This document shows, in pieces, positions 19,556-31,655 of a stretch of 64,000 nt of DNA. This stretch comes from Microglena sp. YARC (Eukaryota; Chlorophyta; Chlorophyceae; Chlamydomonadales; Chlamydomonadaceae), in NCBI GenBank assembly GCA_022414725.1, contig CM039466.1, forward strand, positions 14,004,724 to 14,068,723, given 5' to 3'. The translations under genes were made by a program, and so were the position numbers. The first letter of the stretch is position 1. Each line of letters starts with the position of its first letter. Below the pieces are notes generated by a model. It saw only the letters and a program-made list of their open reading frames with translations, was not told the DNA's origin and did not search any database.

Positions 19556-21215
19556 CTGTGGGGGGTCGGTTGTGGGAGGGAGGGGAGTGCGGGAGGTCGG
19601 TTGTGAAGGGGTGGGCCCTGTGTGTGGGTGGGTGTGGAAGAGGTCATCGGATCCACGTCATCAACAAAGCATTCTGTGGGGGGTCGGTTGTGGGAGGGAG
19701 GGAGGGGAGTGCGGGAGGTCGGTTGTGGGAAGGGGTGGCCTATGTGTGTGTGGGTGGTGGAAGAGGTTCATCGGATCCACGCCATCGACAAAGCATCTGT
19801 GGGGAGGTTGGTTGTGGGCGTGTGGGTGAGGGAGGTCGGTTGTGGGAGGGGTGGGCCTGTGTGTGTGTGGGTGTGGAAGAGGTCATCGGATCCACGCCAT
19901 CAACAAAGCATCTGTGGGAGGTTGGTTGTGGGCGTGTGGGTGAGGGAGGTCGGTTGTGGGAGGGGTGGGCCTGTGTGTGTGTGGGTGTGGAAGAGGTCAT
20001 CGGATCCACGCCATCAACAAAGCATCTGTGGGAGGTTGGTTGTGGGCGTGTGGGTGAGGGAGGTCGGTTGTGGGGAGGGTGGGGCCTGTGTGTTTGTGGG
20101 TGTGGAAGAGGTCATCGGATCCACGCCATCAACAAAGCATCTGTGGGAGGTTGGTTGTGGGCGTGAGGGTGAGGGAGGTCGGTTGTGGGAGGGGTGGGCC
20201 TGTGTGTGTGGGTGTGGAAGAGGTCATCGGATCCACGCCATCAACAAAGCATCTGTGGGGGGTCGGTTGTGGGAGGGAGGGGAGTGCGGGAGGTCGGTTG
20301 TGGGAGGGGTGGGCCTGTGTGTGTGGGGGTGTGGAGAGGTCATTCGGATCCCACGCCATCAACAAAGCAATCTGTGGGGGGTCGGTTGTGGGAGGGAGGG
20401 GAGTGCGGGAGGTCCGGTTGTGGGAGGGGTGGCCTGTGTGTGTGTGGGTGTGGAAGAGGTCATCGGATCCACGCCATCAACAAAGCATCTGTGGGAGTTG
20501 GTTGTGTGTGGGTGAGGGAGGTCGGTTTGTGGGTGAGGGTGGCGTGTGTGTGTGGGGGTGTGGAAGAGGTCATTGGATCCACGCCATCAACAAAGTCTGT
20601 GGGGGGTCGTTTGGTGGGAGGGGAGTGCGGGAGGTCGGTTTGTGGGAGGGGTGGGCCTGTGTGTGTGTGGGGTGTGGAAGAGGTCATCGGATCCACGCCA
20701 TCGACAAAGCATCCTGTGGGAGGTTGGTTGTGGGCTGTGGGTGAGGGAGGTTGGTTGTGGAGGTGGTGGGGGGTTGGGGTCGTGTGGGTTGGTGGAAGAG
20801 GGCATCCACGCCAATCGGGATTTTTCTTGTGGTCGGTGTGGGAGGGGTGGGCGTGTGTTAGGGTGTGGGTGTGGAAGAGGTCATCGGATCCACGCCATCG
20901 ACAAAGCATCTGTGGGAGGTTGGTTGTGGGCGTGTGTGGGTGAGGGAGGTCGGTTGTGGAGGGGTGGCGTGTGTGTGTGGGGGTGTGGAAGAGTCATCGG
21001 ATCCACGCCATCGATAAAGCATCTGTGGAGGTTGGTTGTGGGAGTGTATGGGTGAGGGAGGTTGGTTGTGGAGGGGTGGGCGTGTTGGGTGTGGGAGAGG
21101 TCATCGGATCCAAGCCATCAGCGTGTGTGGGTGTGGGAGAGGTCATCGGATCCAAGCCATCAGCGTGTGTGGGTGTTTTGGGAGAGGTTCATCGGATCCA
21201 GGCCATCAACAAAGG
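19556..21215 (-). repeat. ~115-bp array (~17 units) of acceptor-side copies of the CFVDG exon
   Basis: On the minus strand, CACAGATGCTTTGTTGATGG plus CGTGGATCCGATGACCTC recurs about every 115 bp. The copied exon part is 33-35 nt long and then breaks into a CCACACCCACACACAC linker. The final (3'-most on the gene strand) copy continues into the complete exon at 19555-19474. Small indels differ between units. Confidence 0.85.
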
Positions 21216-21287
21216 CATGTGTGGGGGTCCGTTGTGGGAGTGTGGGGTGGTGGGAGTGTAGGGGTGGGGGGTGTAAGAAGGGTTGTG

Positions 21288-21331
<44 letters not shown>

Positions 21332-21935
21332 CGTGTGAGGGGGGAAGAGGAGTTGTGGGAGGGAGGAGGGGGTATGGGTGGTGGGTGTGGGGGGGTGAGG
21401 GGGAAGGGGTCGTGGGAGGGGAGGGGTCGTGGAAGGGGAGTGTGGGAGGGGTTATGGAGGGGGGGGCGTTTGTGGGCTGTGGGAGGGGTTGTGGGAGGGT
21501 GGAGGGATGTGGGCGTGGAGTTGGGGATGGGAGGGGTGTGGGAGGGATGGGCGTGTGGGGCGTGTGTGGGTGTGGGTGTGGGAGGGTGAGTGGTGGGGGG
21601 GAGGGTTTAGCTGGAGGTGTGTGTGTGGGGGTGGGGGTGGGGGGTGGGAAGGTGCTGAGATGTGTGTGTGTGGGGTTGGTGTGTGCAAGGGTTTGTACGT
21701 GAAGGGTGGTGTGTTTGGAGGGATGGGTGGTTGTAGGAAGGGTGAGTGTTTGTGGGAGGGAAGGGTTATGGAAGGGGTAGGACGTGGGAGGGGTGTGGGG
21801 TGCGTGTGTGGGAGGGGGAAGGCTGTGGAAGGGTGATTGGGTGTGGGAGGGGGAGTGTTAATGGAAGGGGTAGATGTGGAGGGGTGCGGGAGGGTGTGGG
21901 GGGAGCGGCAAGGTTGAGAGTGTTTTGGAGGGTCG
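21216..21935 (+). repeat. G-rich GGGTGTGGGAGG tract with a long poly-G run
   Basis: Degenerate GTGGGAGGGG repeats, with a nearly pure G run at about 21290-21331. C-rich on the Kir sense strand and a candidate quadruplex-forming region. Confidence 0.85.
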
Positions 21936-22690
21936 GTTATGTGCATGTGTACGGACGTTTAGGGTTCAGTGTTCCAGTATAGGTTTTAGGGTTCGAGATC
22001 TCAATGCCTCCAGTTTGATTATGCTAAATACAGATTTGTGTGTGCGTAGCTGTCATTCGCCTGCTGTATGAATCTTGGCGGGTGTAGCTTGTCAATAGGT
22101 CTGCTGTATAAGGTGGGGGGAAGCTAGTACCCACAAAGCCAGTACCCACAAGACAGATCTCCTCGGGTTTAGGGTTTAGTTATAGGGTTTAGATCTTAGG
22201 GTATAGGAGATTGGCTTGTGGTACTGGCTACAAAGCCAGTAACTTGCAACAGACAAGATCTCCTCGGTTTAGGGTTTAGGGTTTAGGGCTTAGGTTTTAG
22301 GTTATAGGGTTTAGTCTTAGGGTTATAGGAGATCTGGCTTGTGGGTACTTGCTTTGTGGGTACTAGCATCCCCCCTCTGTTGTATAAAGCCATTTTGCTT
22401 TCTGCTTACATACTGAACCCCAAGCCCTAAGCCCTGCCTTGCTCACAAATATCTCAATGCCCCAACAACCACAGGCCCAGCTCCAGCTATCTCTACGCAG
22501 CACCAGCACCACCAAACACCAACGACACACACACTGCCGTCTCCCTTCCCCACCCTGATCTCTTAATATCTCATGCCCCAAACAACCACAGGCCCAGCTC
22601 GCAGCTTTACCAGCTCCAGCTTTTACCCTACTACCACCACCACCACGCACAAACACACACTGCCCCTCGCCCACCCTGACTCACAATATT
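21936..22690. repeat. TTTAGGG-like tracts and degenerate copies of the upstream exon array
   Basis: 22160-22330 holds GGTTTAGGGTTTAGGGCTTA-type telomere-like words between two inverted-looking AGTACCCACAA...TTGTGGGTACT segments. From 22440 on, minus-strand GGGCATTGAGATATT|GTGAG(C/T) donor-side fragments of the next exon appear. Confidence 0.55.
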
Positions 22691-24015
22691 CTCAATGCCC
22701 CTGGTGGTCGCATTTGCTTATTCGATGAGGCCATTTACTAAGGAGCTCTAACATATCATGATAATGATATAAGAAGGACATGGAACCACCGTGTTTTCGC
22801 GCCCTCCCTACCCCTCTGCTCCTTAGCCCCCCACCCCTCCTGACCTCCAATATCGTCAATGTCCCCTGGTGTCCATGCTGTTGCCAGGGCAATCCATACA
22901 AAGGGGCTATGTACCCATGTGATGTAGTGCTTCATACTAAGCAACCAGGCCTAGCTCGCAGCTTCACCATCACCAGCCACACACCACGTAAACACACACA
23001 ACACTGCCCCTCCGCACCACTGACTCACAATATCTCAATGCCCCTAGTGGTCCATCCTGTTCCAGGGACAATCCATACAAGGGGCTATGTACCATGAAGT
23101 AGTGCTTCATACTTAGCAACCAGGCCTAGCTCTCAGCTTTCAATCATCACCACCACACCACCACCACACCACACACTCCCTCCACCGCTGACTGCCAATA
23201 TCTCAATGCCTGGTGTCCATTTCTGTTCTAGGGACAATCCATACAAGGGGCTACGTACCGTGATCGGTAGTGGCTTCATATCTAGCAACACCAGGGCCTA
23301 GCTCCAGCTTCACCACCACCACCGTCCACAGCACCACCACACTCACCACACACACACCACTGCCCCTCCCTCCGCCACCCTAGACTCACAATATCTCATA
23401 CCCTGGTGGTCCATCTGCTACAGGAATAGGCCATACAAGGGTGGGGCTATGTAGCTGCGTGATGTAGTGCTTCATACTAAGCAACCAGGCCTAAGCTACA
23501 GCTTCACCACCACCACACATCACCACACCACTACTACACCACCACAACACCACTGCCCTTCCCCTGACTCACAATATTCAATGCCCCTGGTGTCGAAACA
23601 TCTGCTCCATGGACAATCGCCTACAAGGGGCTATGTTACTGTGATGTAGTGCTCATACTAGCACCCAGGCTAAGCTAACAGCTTCACCCCCACCACAGCT
23701 TAGACCACCACAGCCGACACCCATTACTGCCCCTCCCCTCCCCCTGACTCAAATATAATCAATGCCGCTAGTGTCCATCTGTTCCAGGGCCCAATCATAC
23801 GCGGTGATGTTAAGTGCTTTCACATACTAGCAACTAGGCCTAGCTCCAGCTTCACCACCATCACCAACTACTACCACCACCACAGCACACACACACTTCC
23901 CCTCCCCACCCTGATCGACATATCTCAATGCCCCTGGTGTCCTCTGCTCCAGGGAAAATCATACCAGGGGGCTATGTACCGTGATGTAGTGCTTCATAAC
24001 TAGCAACCAGGCCTA
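22691..24015 (-). other. Kir-type K+ channel gene: exon SPLYGLSLEQM..., in ~7 tandem copies
   Basis: On the minus strand a unit of roughly 190 bp carries ATGAAGCACTACATCACGGT, ACATAGCCCCTTGTATGGAT and TGTCCCTGGAACAGATGGAC, ending ATTGAGATATT|GTGAGTCAG. The consensus reads SPLYGLSLEQMDTRGIEIL, the signature of the Kir cytoplasmic domain (in the family an I-D-x-x-SPLY motif follows the strand after W-T-x-x-H). The donor leaves two bases (TT) that combine with the first A of the exon at 19555 to give Leu, so the phase fits. Which copy is functional cannot be decided: most carry 1-2-base indels against the consensus. Confidence 0.55.
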
Positions 24016-25110
24016 GCTTCAGTTCAACCATCTGGCGAGAGGAGGTCTTCAATGTCGAGGGACCAGGAAACAAGCTCTGTCTTTCTCCCTCAGCGGGTAG
24101 GGCCTAGCATCACGCTACGCTGAGCAGAGGGTGGGAGGTGGGTTGTGGGTGTGGGTGTGGGTGTGGTGTGGTGTGGAGTGGGTGTGGGTGTGGTGTGGTG
24201 TGTGTGGTGTGGTGTGGTGTGGTTGGGTTGGGTTGGGTTGGGGTTGGGTTGGGTTGGGTTGGGTTGGGGTTGGGTTGGGTTTGGGAGTATTGGGTTGGGT
24301 TGGGTTGGGGTTGGGTAGGTGGTGGGTAGGATGGTAGGGGTGGGGTGGGCCGGTCTGAAACATTTGGGAGGGGGGGTTGTGAGCTGGGTTGATAAGCAGG
24401 CTCTATCTTCAAGGGTCATCATCTGAGAGAGGAGGTCTTCATGTCGAGGGACAGGAAGACAAGCTCATCAATCTTCGCACTCAGCGGGGTAGGGCTAGCA
24501 TCAACAACTAGCTGAGGCAGAGGGTGTGGGTTGGGGGGTGGGTGGGGGTGGGGTGGGGTGGGGCGGGGGGCTTGGGGCTGGGGTGGGTAGGGTGGGTAGG
24601 GGTGGGTCAGGAGTGGGGTGGGGGGTAATGAATTTGGGGAAGGGGGGGTGGGGGAGCTGGGTTGATAAGCAGTCCTAGCTTCAGGTTCATCATCTGGCTA
24701 AGAGGAGGTCTTCAATGTCCGAGGGACAGGAAAGACAAGCTTATCGTCATTTCAGCACTCAGCGGGTAGGGCTAGCATCACACTTAGCTGAGCAGAGGGG
24801 GTGGGTGGGGTGAGGGTAGGGGTGGGGTGGGGCGGGGTGGGGTGGGGTGGGGTGGGGCAAGCGGGGAGGGGGGCTTGGGGCTGGGGTGGGTAGGGTGTGG
24901 GTAGGGGTGGGTAGGAGTGGGGTGGGGGTCTGGATTTGGGAGGGGGGGGGGGGGAGCTTGGGTTGATAGCAGTCCCTAGCTTCAGGTTCATCATCTTCTG
25001 CGAGAGGAGGTGTTCAATTGTCGAGGGACAGGAAGAACAAGGCTCATGTCTTTGCAGCGCAGCGTGGGGGCCTAACATCAACACGCTCAGCTGAAAAGCG
25101 GGGTGGAGGG
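24016..25110 (-). other. Kir-type K+ channel gene: probable upstream exon in 4 tandem copies
   Basis: Units of about 290 bp at 24.02-24.12, 24.41-24.53, 24.68-24.79 and 24.98-25.09 kb carry, on the minus strand, CTGAGCAG-type acceptors followed by LSVMLALPAE-like codons, then ...LDIEDLLSPDDEPEA or overlapping frames. Indels prevent a single consensus frame. The position immediately upstream of the SPLYGL exon suggests the preceding beta strands of the Kir domain, but this is inference. G-rich spacers (GGGTTGGGTTGGGTTGGG at 24220-24320) separate the units. Confidence 0.35.
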
Positions 25111-25500
25111 GGTGGAGGGGGTGGTTGGGGTGGAGGGGGTGGGTGGGGGTGGGGGTGGTGTGGGGTCTGGATTTTGGGAAGGGGGAGGCGGGGGTGGAGG
25201 GGGTGGAGAGGGGGTGGTGGGGGTGGAGGGGGTGGATGGGGTGGTGGGGGTGGGGGTGGGTGGGGGTCTGGATTTTGGGAGGGGGAGGCGGGGTGGAGGG
25301 TGGAGGGTGGTGGGGGTGGGCGGTGGGTGAGGGGTTGGAATTTTTGGGAGGAGGAGTGCGGGGTGGAGGGGGTGGGAGGTGGCTGGGGGTGGGTGGGGGG
25401 TCTGGATTTTTGGGAAGGGGGAAGGCGGGGAGTGGCGGGGTGGTTGGTGGGGTGGGGGTGGGGTGGGGGTGGGTTTGGGATTTTGGGAGGGGGGTGGCGG
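25111..25500 (+). repeat. GGTGGAGGGGGTGG satellite at the gap edge
   Basis: G-rich repeats with a recurring GTCTGGATTTTGGGAGGGGG segment roughly every 100 bp, running into the run of Ns. No exon was seen. Confidence 0.85.
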
Positions 25501-26500
25501 NNNNNNNNNNNNNNNNNNNNNNNNNNNNNNNNNNNNNNNNNNNNNNNNNNNNNNNNNNNNNNNNNNNNNNNNNNNNNNNNNNNNNNNNNNNNNNNNNNNN
25601 NNNNNNNNNNNNNNNNNNNNNNNNNNNNNNNNNNNNNNNNNNNNNNNNNNNNNNNNNNNNNNNNNNNNNNNNNNNNNNNNNNNNNNNNNNNNNNNNNNNN
25701 NNNNNNNNNNNNNNNNNNNNNNNNNNNNNNNNNNNNNNNNNNNNNNNNNNNNNNNNNNNNNNNNNNNNNNNNNNNNNNNNNNNNNNNNNNNNNNNNNNNN
25801 NNNNNNNNNNNNNNNNNNNNNNNNNNNNNNNNNNNNNNNNNNNNNNNNNNNNNNNNNNNNNNNNNNNNNNNNNNNNNNNNNNNNNNNNNNNNNNNNNNNN
25901 NNNNNNNNNNNNNNNNNNNNNNNNNNNNNNNNNNNNNNNNNNNNNNNNNNNNNNNNNNNNNNNNNNNNNNNNNNNNNNNNNNNNNNNNNNNNNNNNNNNN
26001 NNNNNNNNNNNNNNNNNNNNNNNNNNNNNNNNNNNNNNNNNNNNNNNNNNNNNNNNNNNNNNNNNNNNNNNNNNNNNNNNNNNNNNNNNNNNNNNNNNNN
26101 NNNNNNNNNNNNNNNNNNNNNNNNNNNNNNNNNNNNNNNNNNNNNNNNNNNNNNNNNNNNNNNNNNNNNNNNNNNNNNNNNNNNNNNNNNNNNNNNNNNN
26201 NNNNNNNNNNNNNNNNNNNNNNNNNNNNNNNNNNNNNNNNNNNNNNNNNNNNNNNNNNNNNNNNNNNNNNNNNNNNNNNNNNNNNNNNNNNNNNNNNNNN
26301 NNNNNNNNNNNNNNNNNNNNNNNNNNNNNNNNNNNNNNNNNNNNNNNNNNNNNNNNNNNNNNNNNNNNNNNNNNNNNNNNNNNNNNNNNNNNNNNNNNNN
26401 NNNNNNNNNNNNNNNNNNNNNNNNNNNNNNNNNNNNNNNNNNNNNNNNNNNNNNNNNNNNNNNNNNNNNNNNNNNNNNNNNNNNNNNNNNNNNNNNNNNN
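25501..26500. other. Assembly gap (1000 N)
   Basis: Exactly 1000 undetermined bases, a placeholder length. Minus-strand exons lie to its left and plus-strand exons to its right, and the 5' halves of both genes are missing on either side. Confidence 1.
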
Positions 26501-26586
26501 TCTAGGCCTTGCTCCTCACAGCCTTCGCCTGGCCCATTTGCCTTGCCTTCCTTAAGTGCTCTAACAGCTGCTGCCCTGCTCAACTA
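26501..26586 (+). other. Possible exon fragment at the gap edge
   Basis: TTGCTCCTCACAG precedes CCTTCGCCTGGCCCATTTGC, reading PSPGPFALPSLSALTAAALLN then a stop at 26585-26587. It could be a 5' exon of the downstream protease gene, but no donor is obvious. Confidence 0.25.
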
Positions 26587-26589
26587 ACG

Positions 26590-29500
26590 CATTACATTTT
26601 TTGCTCCCCCCATCCCACCCACACCAGACCCCACCCACCCCTCACCACTCTATCTATCATTGATGCTCCACCACCAAGCCCCCCACCTCCTGTCCCAAAC
26701 CTCACCCCACGCCCTACGGCCCATCCATCCCCGCCCATTTATGCTTCACCACTCCCCACCCCACCCCAACCCTATCACCGCTCAAGTTTGCTCTCACCAC
26801 CCCACCCCCAACCCACATCCCACCGCGCATTTTTGACGCTCTCACCACCCACCCCCATCGCAGACACGACCCAACCCCGCCCCTTTGCTTGCACCACCCA
26901 CACCCACCGGCAAGAAATCCCAATCATACCTTTTTTCACCGCATTTGTGTGACGAGGCGTAGTTGTGGACGAGGCTTCCCACCATCCATAACCACGCACC
27001 CCACCATCACACTCACCACCACCCCACACCCTTATCTCCTTCCTCATCCTTCCCACCGCATTATGCTCGGGAGGCAAGAGCGCTCTGTCCTCCACACACT
27101 ACCAACCCCCCCACCACCACCGCACAAGCCGCACGACACTGATACACCACCACCTACCGCCTTATGACCTCCTGCCTCATCATTCCCACCGCACTTTAGG
27201 CTCGGAGGTCACGCAATTATCCACCGACGACACGCATCTACCAACACACACTACCACCACACACACGCACCGCCATTATCCCTCCTCCTCATCCTTTCCC
27301 ACGCATTAGGTCTAGGGAGGGCTGAGCGCTCTCTTCCCACCATCACTTCCACCACCCACTCACCAACCCACCTTATGCCTTCCCACCCTTGTTTAGGGTC
27401 TTGAGGCGGAGTGCTCTTGCCCACCACCACTACCCCCTCACCACCACACACCACACCCACTACCCACCACCCACCACCCTTATCCTCCTCCTCATCTTCC
27501 CACCTCATTAGGGTCTGGAGGCGAGGTGCTCTTACCCACGCACCACTTCCACACACCACCACGCATCCACACCAGCTCCCCCACCTACACCATCAACTGT
27601 AAGAAACTTTTATCCTCTCCCTCATCCTTCCCAACCTTGTTAGGGTCTGGAGGCGGAGCGCTCTGTTCCCACCACCACTACCCACCCCAAACCCGCCCCA
27701 AACCCCATCCCATCACCACCCCACTACACCACAACCACAGACCACACTACCTAACCACCTTATGCCTCCTCCCTCATCCACACTGATGCATTAGGCTCTG
27801 GAGGTGGAGCGATTTCCCACCACCAATACCTCCCCCCACCGCCCCCACACACACCCGCACCCACCCTATCCTCCCTCCCTCATCCACCTGACTGCATTAG
27901 GCTCTGGAGGCGGAGCGCTTCTTCCCACCACCAATACCTCCACCCCCCCCCACACACACACACGCCCACCCTTAGTCCTCCCTTCATCCTTGCCCACCGC
28001 ATTAGCTTCTCCCACCACACCACCCCCCCCACCACCACCACACCGCACCCACCACACCACCACCGCCCATCTCCTCCTCATCCTTCCGCACCTCATTTAG
28101 GCTCTGGAGGCAGAGGCACTTATCCCACCACCACCGACCACCACCACCACCACCTATCTCCTCCCTCATCCACCTGACTGCATTAGGGTCTGGAGGCAGA
28201 GCGCTCTTGCCCACCACCAGTACCTCCACCACACACACCCCACACCACACCACTATCACACCACCACCCCACTACTGCTCCTTCACGAATCACGATTAGC
28301 ATCCTCATCCACCACTCATTAGGGTCTGGAGGCAGAGCGCTCTATCCCACCACCACTTCCACCACACACCACACCCCACACACCACCACTATCACCACCC
28401 ACCGACACCACCACCACACCCTTATCCTCCTCCCTCATCCTTCCACCGTTCTCTTAGGGTCTGGAGGCAAGAGCGCTCTTCCCACCCACCCACAATCACA
28501 CCACCCACCACCACCACCACCACCACACCAAACCCTCCCCCACCCCACCACCACCCTTATCCTCCTCCCTCATACACCTTCCCACCGACAACGATTGGGT
28601 CCCACCTGGAGCTGAAGCGCTTTCCCAAGACCACTACCACCACCAACACACCACCACGCACCACCCTTATCCTTCCCACCTCATTAGGGTCTGGAGGCGG
28701 AGTGCTCTTCCCACCACCACTACCCCCACCACCACATCACACCAACCCCCACCACACCACCACCACCACCACCACGACCCTTATCGCTTCCTCCTCCTCA
28801 TCCTTCCCACCTCATTAGGCTTGGAGCGGCGGAGCGCTCTTCCCACCACCACCACCACCACACCACACCACCACACCACCCACCCCACCACCCTTATCCT
28901 CCTCCCTCATCCTTCCCACCGCACTAGGGTCTGGAGGCGGAGCGCTCTTCCCACCACCACCAGAACCACCACCACCCACACCACCACCACCACCACCCCA
29001 CCACCACCCTCTTATCGCTCGCTCCTCATCTTGGTCCCACCGCACCAGGGTCTGGAGCGGAGCGCTTCTTCCCACCACCACTACCACCACCACCACACAC
29101 ACCACCCACCCCACCCCCCCCAGCCCCACCCAACCCCACCACCCTTATCCTCCCCTCATCTTCCCACCGCACTTAGGGTCTGGAGGCGGAGCGCCTTCCC
29201 ACCTACGTACTACCACCACCTACCACACACACCACCCCACCCCACACACCACCACCTTAGATCCTCCTCCCTCATCCTTCCCCACCACACTAGGGTCTGG
29301 AGGCGGAATGCGCTCGTATTTCAACCACCACCCACACCACACCACCTACCACCTACCACCAACCCTATTACTCCTCACCTCCCTCATCCTTCCCACCTCA
29401 TTAGGGTCTTGGAGGCGGAGGCTCTTTACCCAAACCACTACCACCACCAACACACCAGTACCACCACCCCTTATGCCTCCTCACGTGCAATCGCACCCAC

Positions 29501-29643
29501 CTCATCTTCTTATTGGGTCTGGAGGCGAGCGCTCATTGGGCGGCGCCCACTGCCCTACGGACCCCACCCCCACCCTCAACCCACCCCACCCCCTCCCACC
29601 CCACCACCCTTATCCTCCTCCTCATCTTCCCACCTCGCACTAG
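26590..29643 (+). repeat. Array (~20 units) of acceptor-side copies of the protease exon at 29644
   Basis: Units of about 100-160 bp consist of CTCCTCCCTCATCCTTCCCA, CC(G/T)CA(T/C)TAG and then GGTCTGGAGGCGGAGCGCTC, followed by CCACCACCACTACC linkers. The copied exon part is 20 nt (LEAERS). The last unit continues into the full exon. Many copies differ by single-base indels. Confidence 0.8.
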
Positions 29644-29738
29644 GGTCTGGAGGCGGAGCGCTCTTCTCTTGCCTCGCTGGCATCAGACAAGGTCCAGCTT
29701 CCCCTAGAGCCCGATGTGACTACTACCTGGTGCGCCAG
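29644..29738 (+). CDS. UBP26/USP48-type ubiquitin protease: exon leading into a DUSP module
   Basis: This is the first clearly supported exon of the + strand gene (about 29.6-47.3 kb). It starts after CACCTCGCACTAG and ends CGCCAG|GTAGGT. It reads LEAERSSLASLASDKVQLPL then EPDVTYYLVxx; one base is missing near 29721 relative to later copies (GTGAC-TAC for GTGACCTAC). The product would be a deubiquitinase of the peptidase C19 family. Plant UBP26 and animal USP48 deubiquitinate chromatin and other targets and carry, after the catalytic domain, DUSP domains and a C-terminal ubiquitin-like domain. Only the post-catalytic half is visible here; the Cys/His protease domain would lie upstream, in or beyond the gap. 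Confidence 0.6.
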
Positions 29739-31655
29739 GTAGGTAGGGTAGGTGTGTTGGTAGGGGGTGGGGTTGGGAGGGGGCGGGTAGGTAGGTGGGG
29801 GGGATGGGTGGGTAGGGGATGGATAGGGGATTTTCGGGCTATGCGTACCAGCTTCCAGTTGACTTGCCCCTGAAGCCCGATGTGACCTACTACTGGTGCC
29901 CAGGTAGGTGGGTGGGTGTGTAGGTATGGGGGTGGGGATGGGGAGGGGGCGGGTAGGTAGGGGGGGAGATGGGCGGGTATGGGGTGGATAGGGGTAAAAT
30001 TTCGGGCTATGCGTACCAGCTTCCAGTTGACCTAGCACCCCTAGAGCCGATGTGACCTACTATCGGGTGCCAGGTAGGTGGGGTGGGTAAGTAGGGGGGG
30101 GGTGGGTGCGGAATGGGTGGGGTGAAAGCGAAGTTATTATTTTGCTGCTAGTGCGTACCAGTCTAGACCGGCTTGCCCTAGAGCCAATGTGACCTACTAT
30201 CTGGGTGCCCAGGTAGGTGGGAGACTGGTGGGTGGGCGGCTTGGGTGTGGTTAGGTAGTTGGGGTGGGTTGGGTGGGCTGGGATCTGTTGGGCGGCTGGG
30301 TGTGTAGGTAGTGGGGTGGGTGGGTAGGTAGGTACGGTAAGTAGGTTAGGAAGGAGGTGTGTAGGTAGGTAGGTAGGCTAGGTGAGGGGGCGCTGGGGTT
30401 TGGGTGGGGGGTGGGAATAGTGGGCGGGTAGGTAGGTAGGGGGGTGGATGGGGTGGATGTGTGCGTGGGGGGGGGACGGTCAGTTGGTGATTATGACTGT
30501 ATGCAATGTATTATTTGGGGCTATGCATACCAGCTTCTAGTCGACTCCCCCTAGAGCCCGATGTGACCTATCTAGTGCCCAGTGTAGGTGGGTGAGTTGA
30601 GTAGGGGTGTGGGGGTGGGGGTGGGGTGTGGGGGGGGTGTGGGGGGGGGGTGATTATGATTGAATGCAAAGTTGTTTATTTGGGGCTATGCATACCCAGC
30701 TTCTAGTCGAACTTCCCTAGAGCCCGATGTGACCTATCTGGTGCCCCAGGTAGGTGGGTGATTGAGTAAGGGGTTGGGGGTGGTGGGTGGGTGTGGGGGG
30801 GTTTGATTGAATGCAAAGTTGTTGTTTGGGGCTATGCATACCAGCTTCTAGTCGACTTCCCCTAGAGCCGATGTGACCTATCTGGTGCCCAGTAGGTGGT
30901 GATTGAGTAAGGGGTTGGTGGTGGGGTGGGGTGTGGGGGGGTTTGATTTGAATGCAAAGTTGTTATTTGGGGCTATGCATACCAGCTTCTAGTCGGACTT
31001 CCCCTCAGAGCCCGATGTGACCTATCTGGTGCCCAGGTAGGTGGTGGGTGATTGAGTAAAGGGGTTGGGGGTTGGTGGTGGGGGTGTGGGGGGGGTCGCC
31101 AACAGTTTGATTGAATGCAAGTTGTTATTTCTATCGCATACCAGCTTCTATCGACTTCCCCTAGAGCCCGATGTGACCTATCTGGTGCCCAGGTAGGTGG
31201 GTGATTGAGTAAAGTTATATGGTTTGGGGGGGGGGGGGGGGGGTAGATTGATTGAATGCAAAGCTGTATTTTATTTGGGGCTATGCCTACAGCTTCTAGT
31301 CGACTTCCCCTAGAGCCCGAAATGTGACCTATCTGGTGCCCAGGTATGTGGGTGATTGAGTAAGGGGTTGAGGGGTGGGGGGTGGGGTGGTTGGGTGGGG
31401 TGGGTATGATTGAATGCAAAGTTGTTGTTTTGGGCTATGCGTACCAGCTTCTAGTCGACTTCCCCTAGAGCCAGATCAGATCTACTATCGGTGCCTCAGG
31501 TAGGCGGGGAGACCGGTGGGTGGGTCGGCTGGGGTGGGTGGGCGGCGGGGGGTGTGTGGCATGTTGGTAGGTGGGGGGATGTGGCGGGTAGGGGTGGATA
31601 GGGGGTATTTTGGGCTATGCATACCAGCTTCTAGGCGACTTCCCCTGGACACCAC
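29739..31655 (+). repeat. Eleven tandem copies of the DUSP-entry exon, each with both splice sites
   Basis: Units of about 140-330 bp carry GGCTATGC(G/A)TACCAG|CTTC(T/C)AGT(C/T)GAC, then TTCCCCTAGAGCCCGATGTG, ACCTATCTGGTGCCCAG|GTAGGTGGG. The acceptor-bounded exon is about 52-55 nt, reading LPLEPDVTY(Y)LVP and ending two bases into a codon (AG). Copies begin near 29852, 30020, 30158, 30530, 30694, 30843, 30984, 31144, 31290, 31447 and 31632 (the last broken). Confidence 0.8.

Noticed and set aside
18680..19656. GGYVWWVGVMYGGWG-type minus-strand frames
   Set aside because: Translation of a short-period C/G-rich satellite; no homology or splice context.
25018..26587. Long open frames crossing the run of Ns
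   Set aside because: Undetermined bases simply contain no stop codons.
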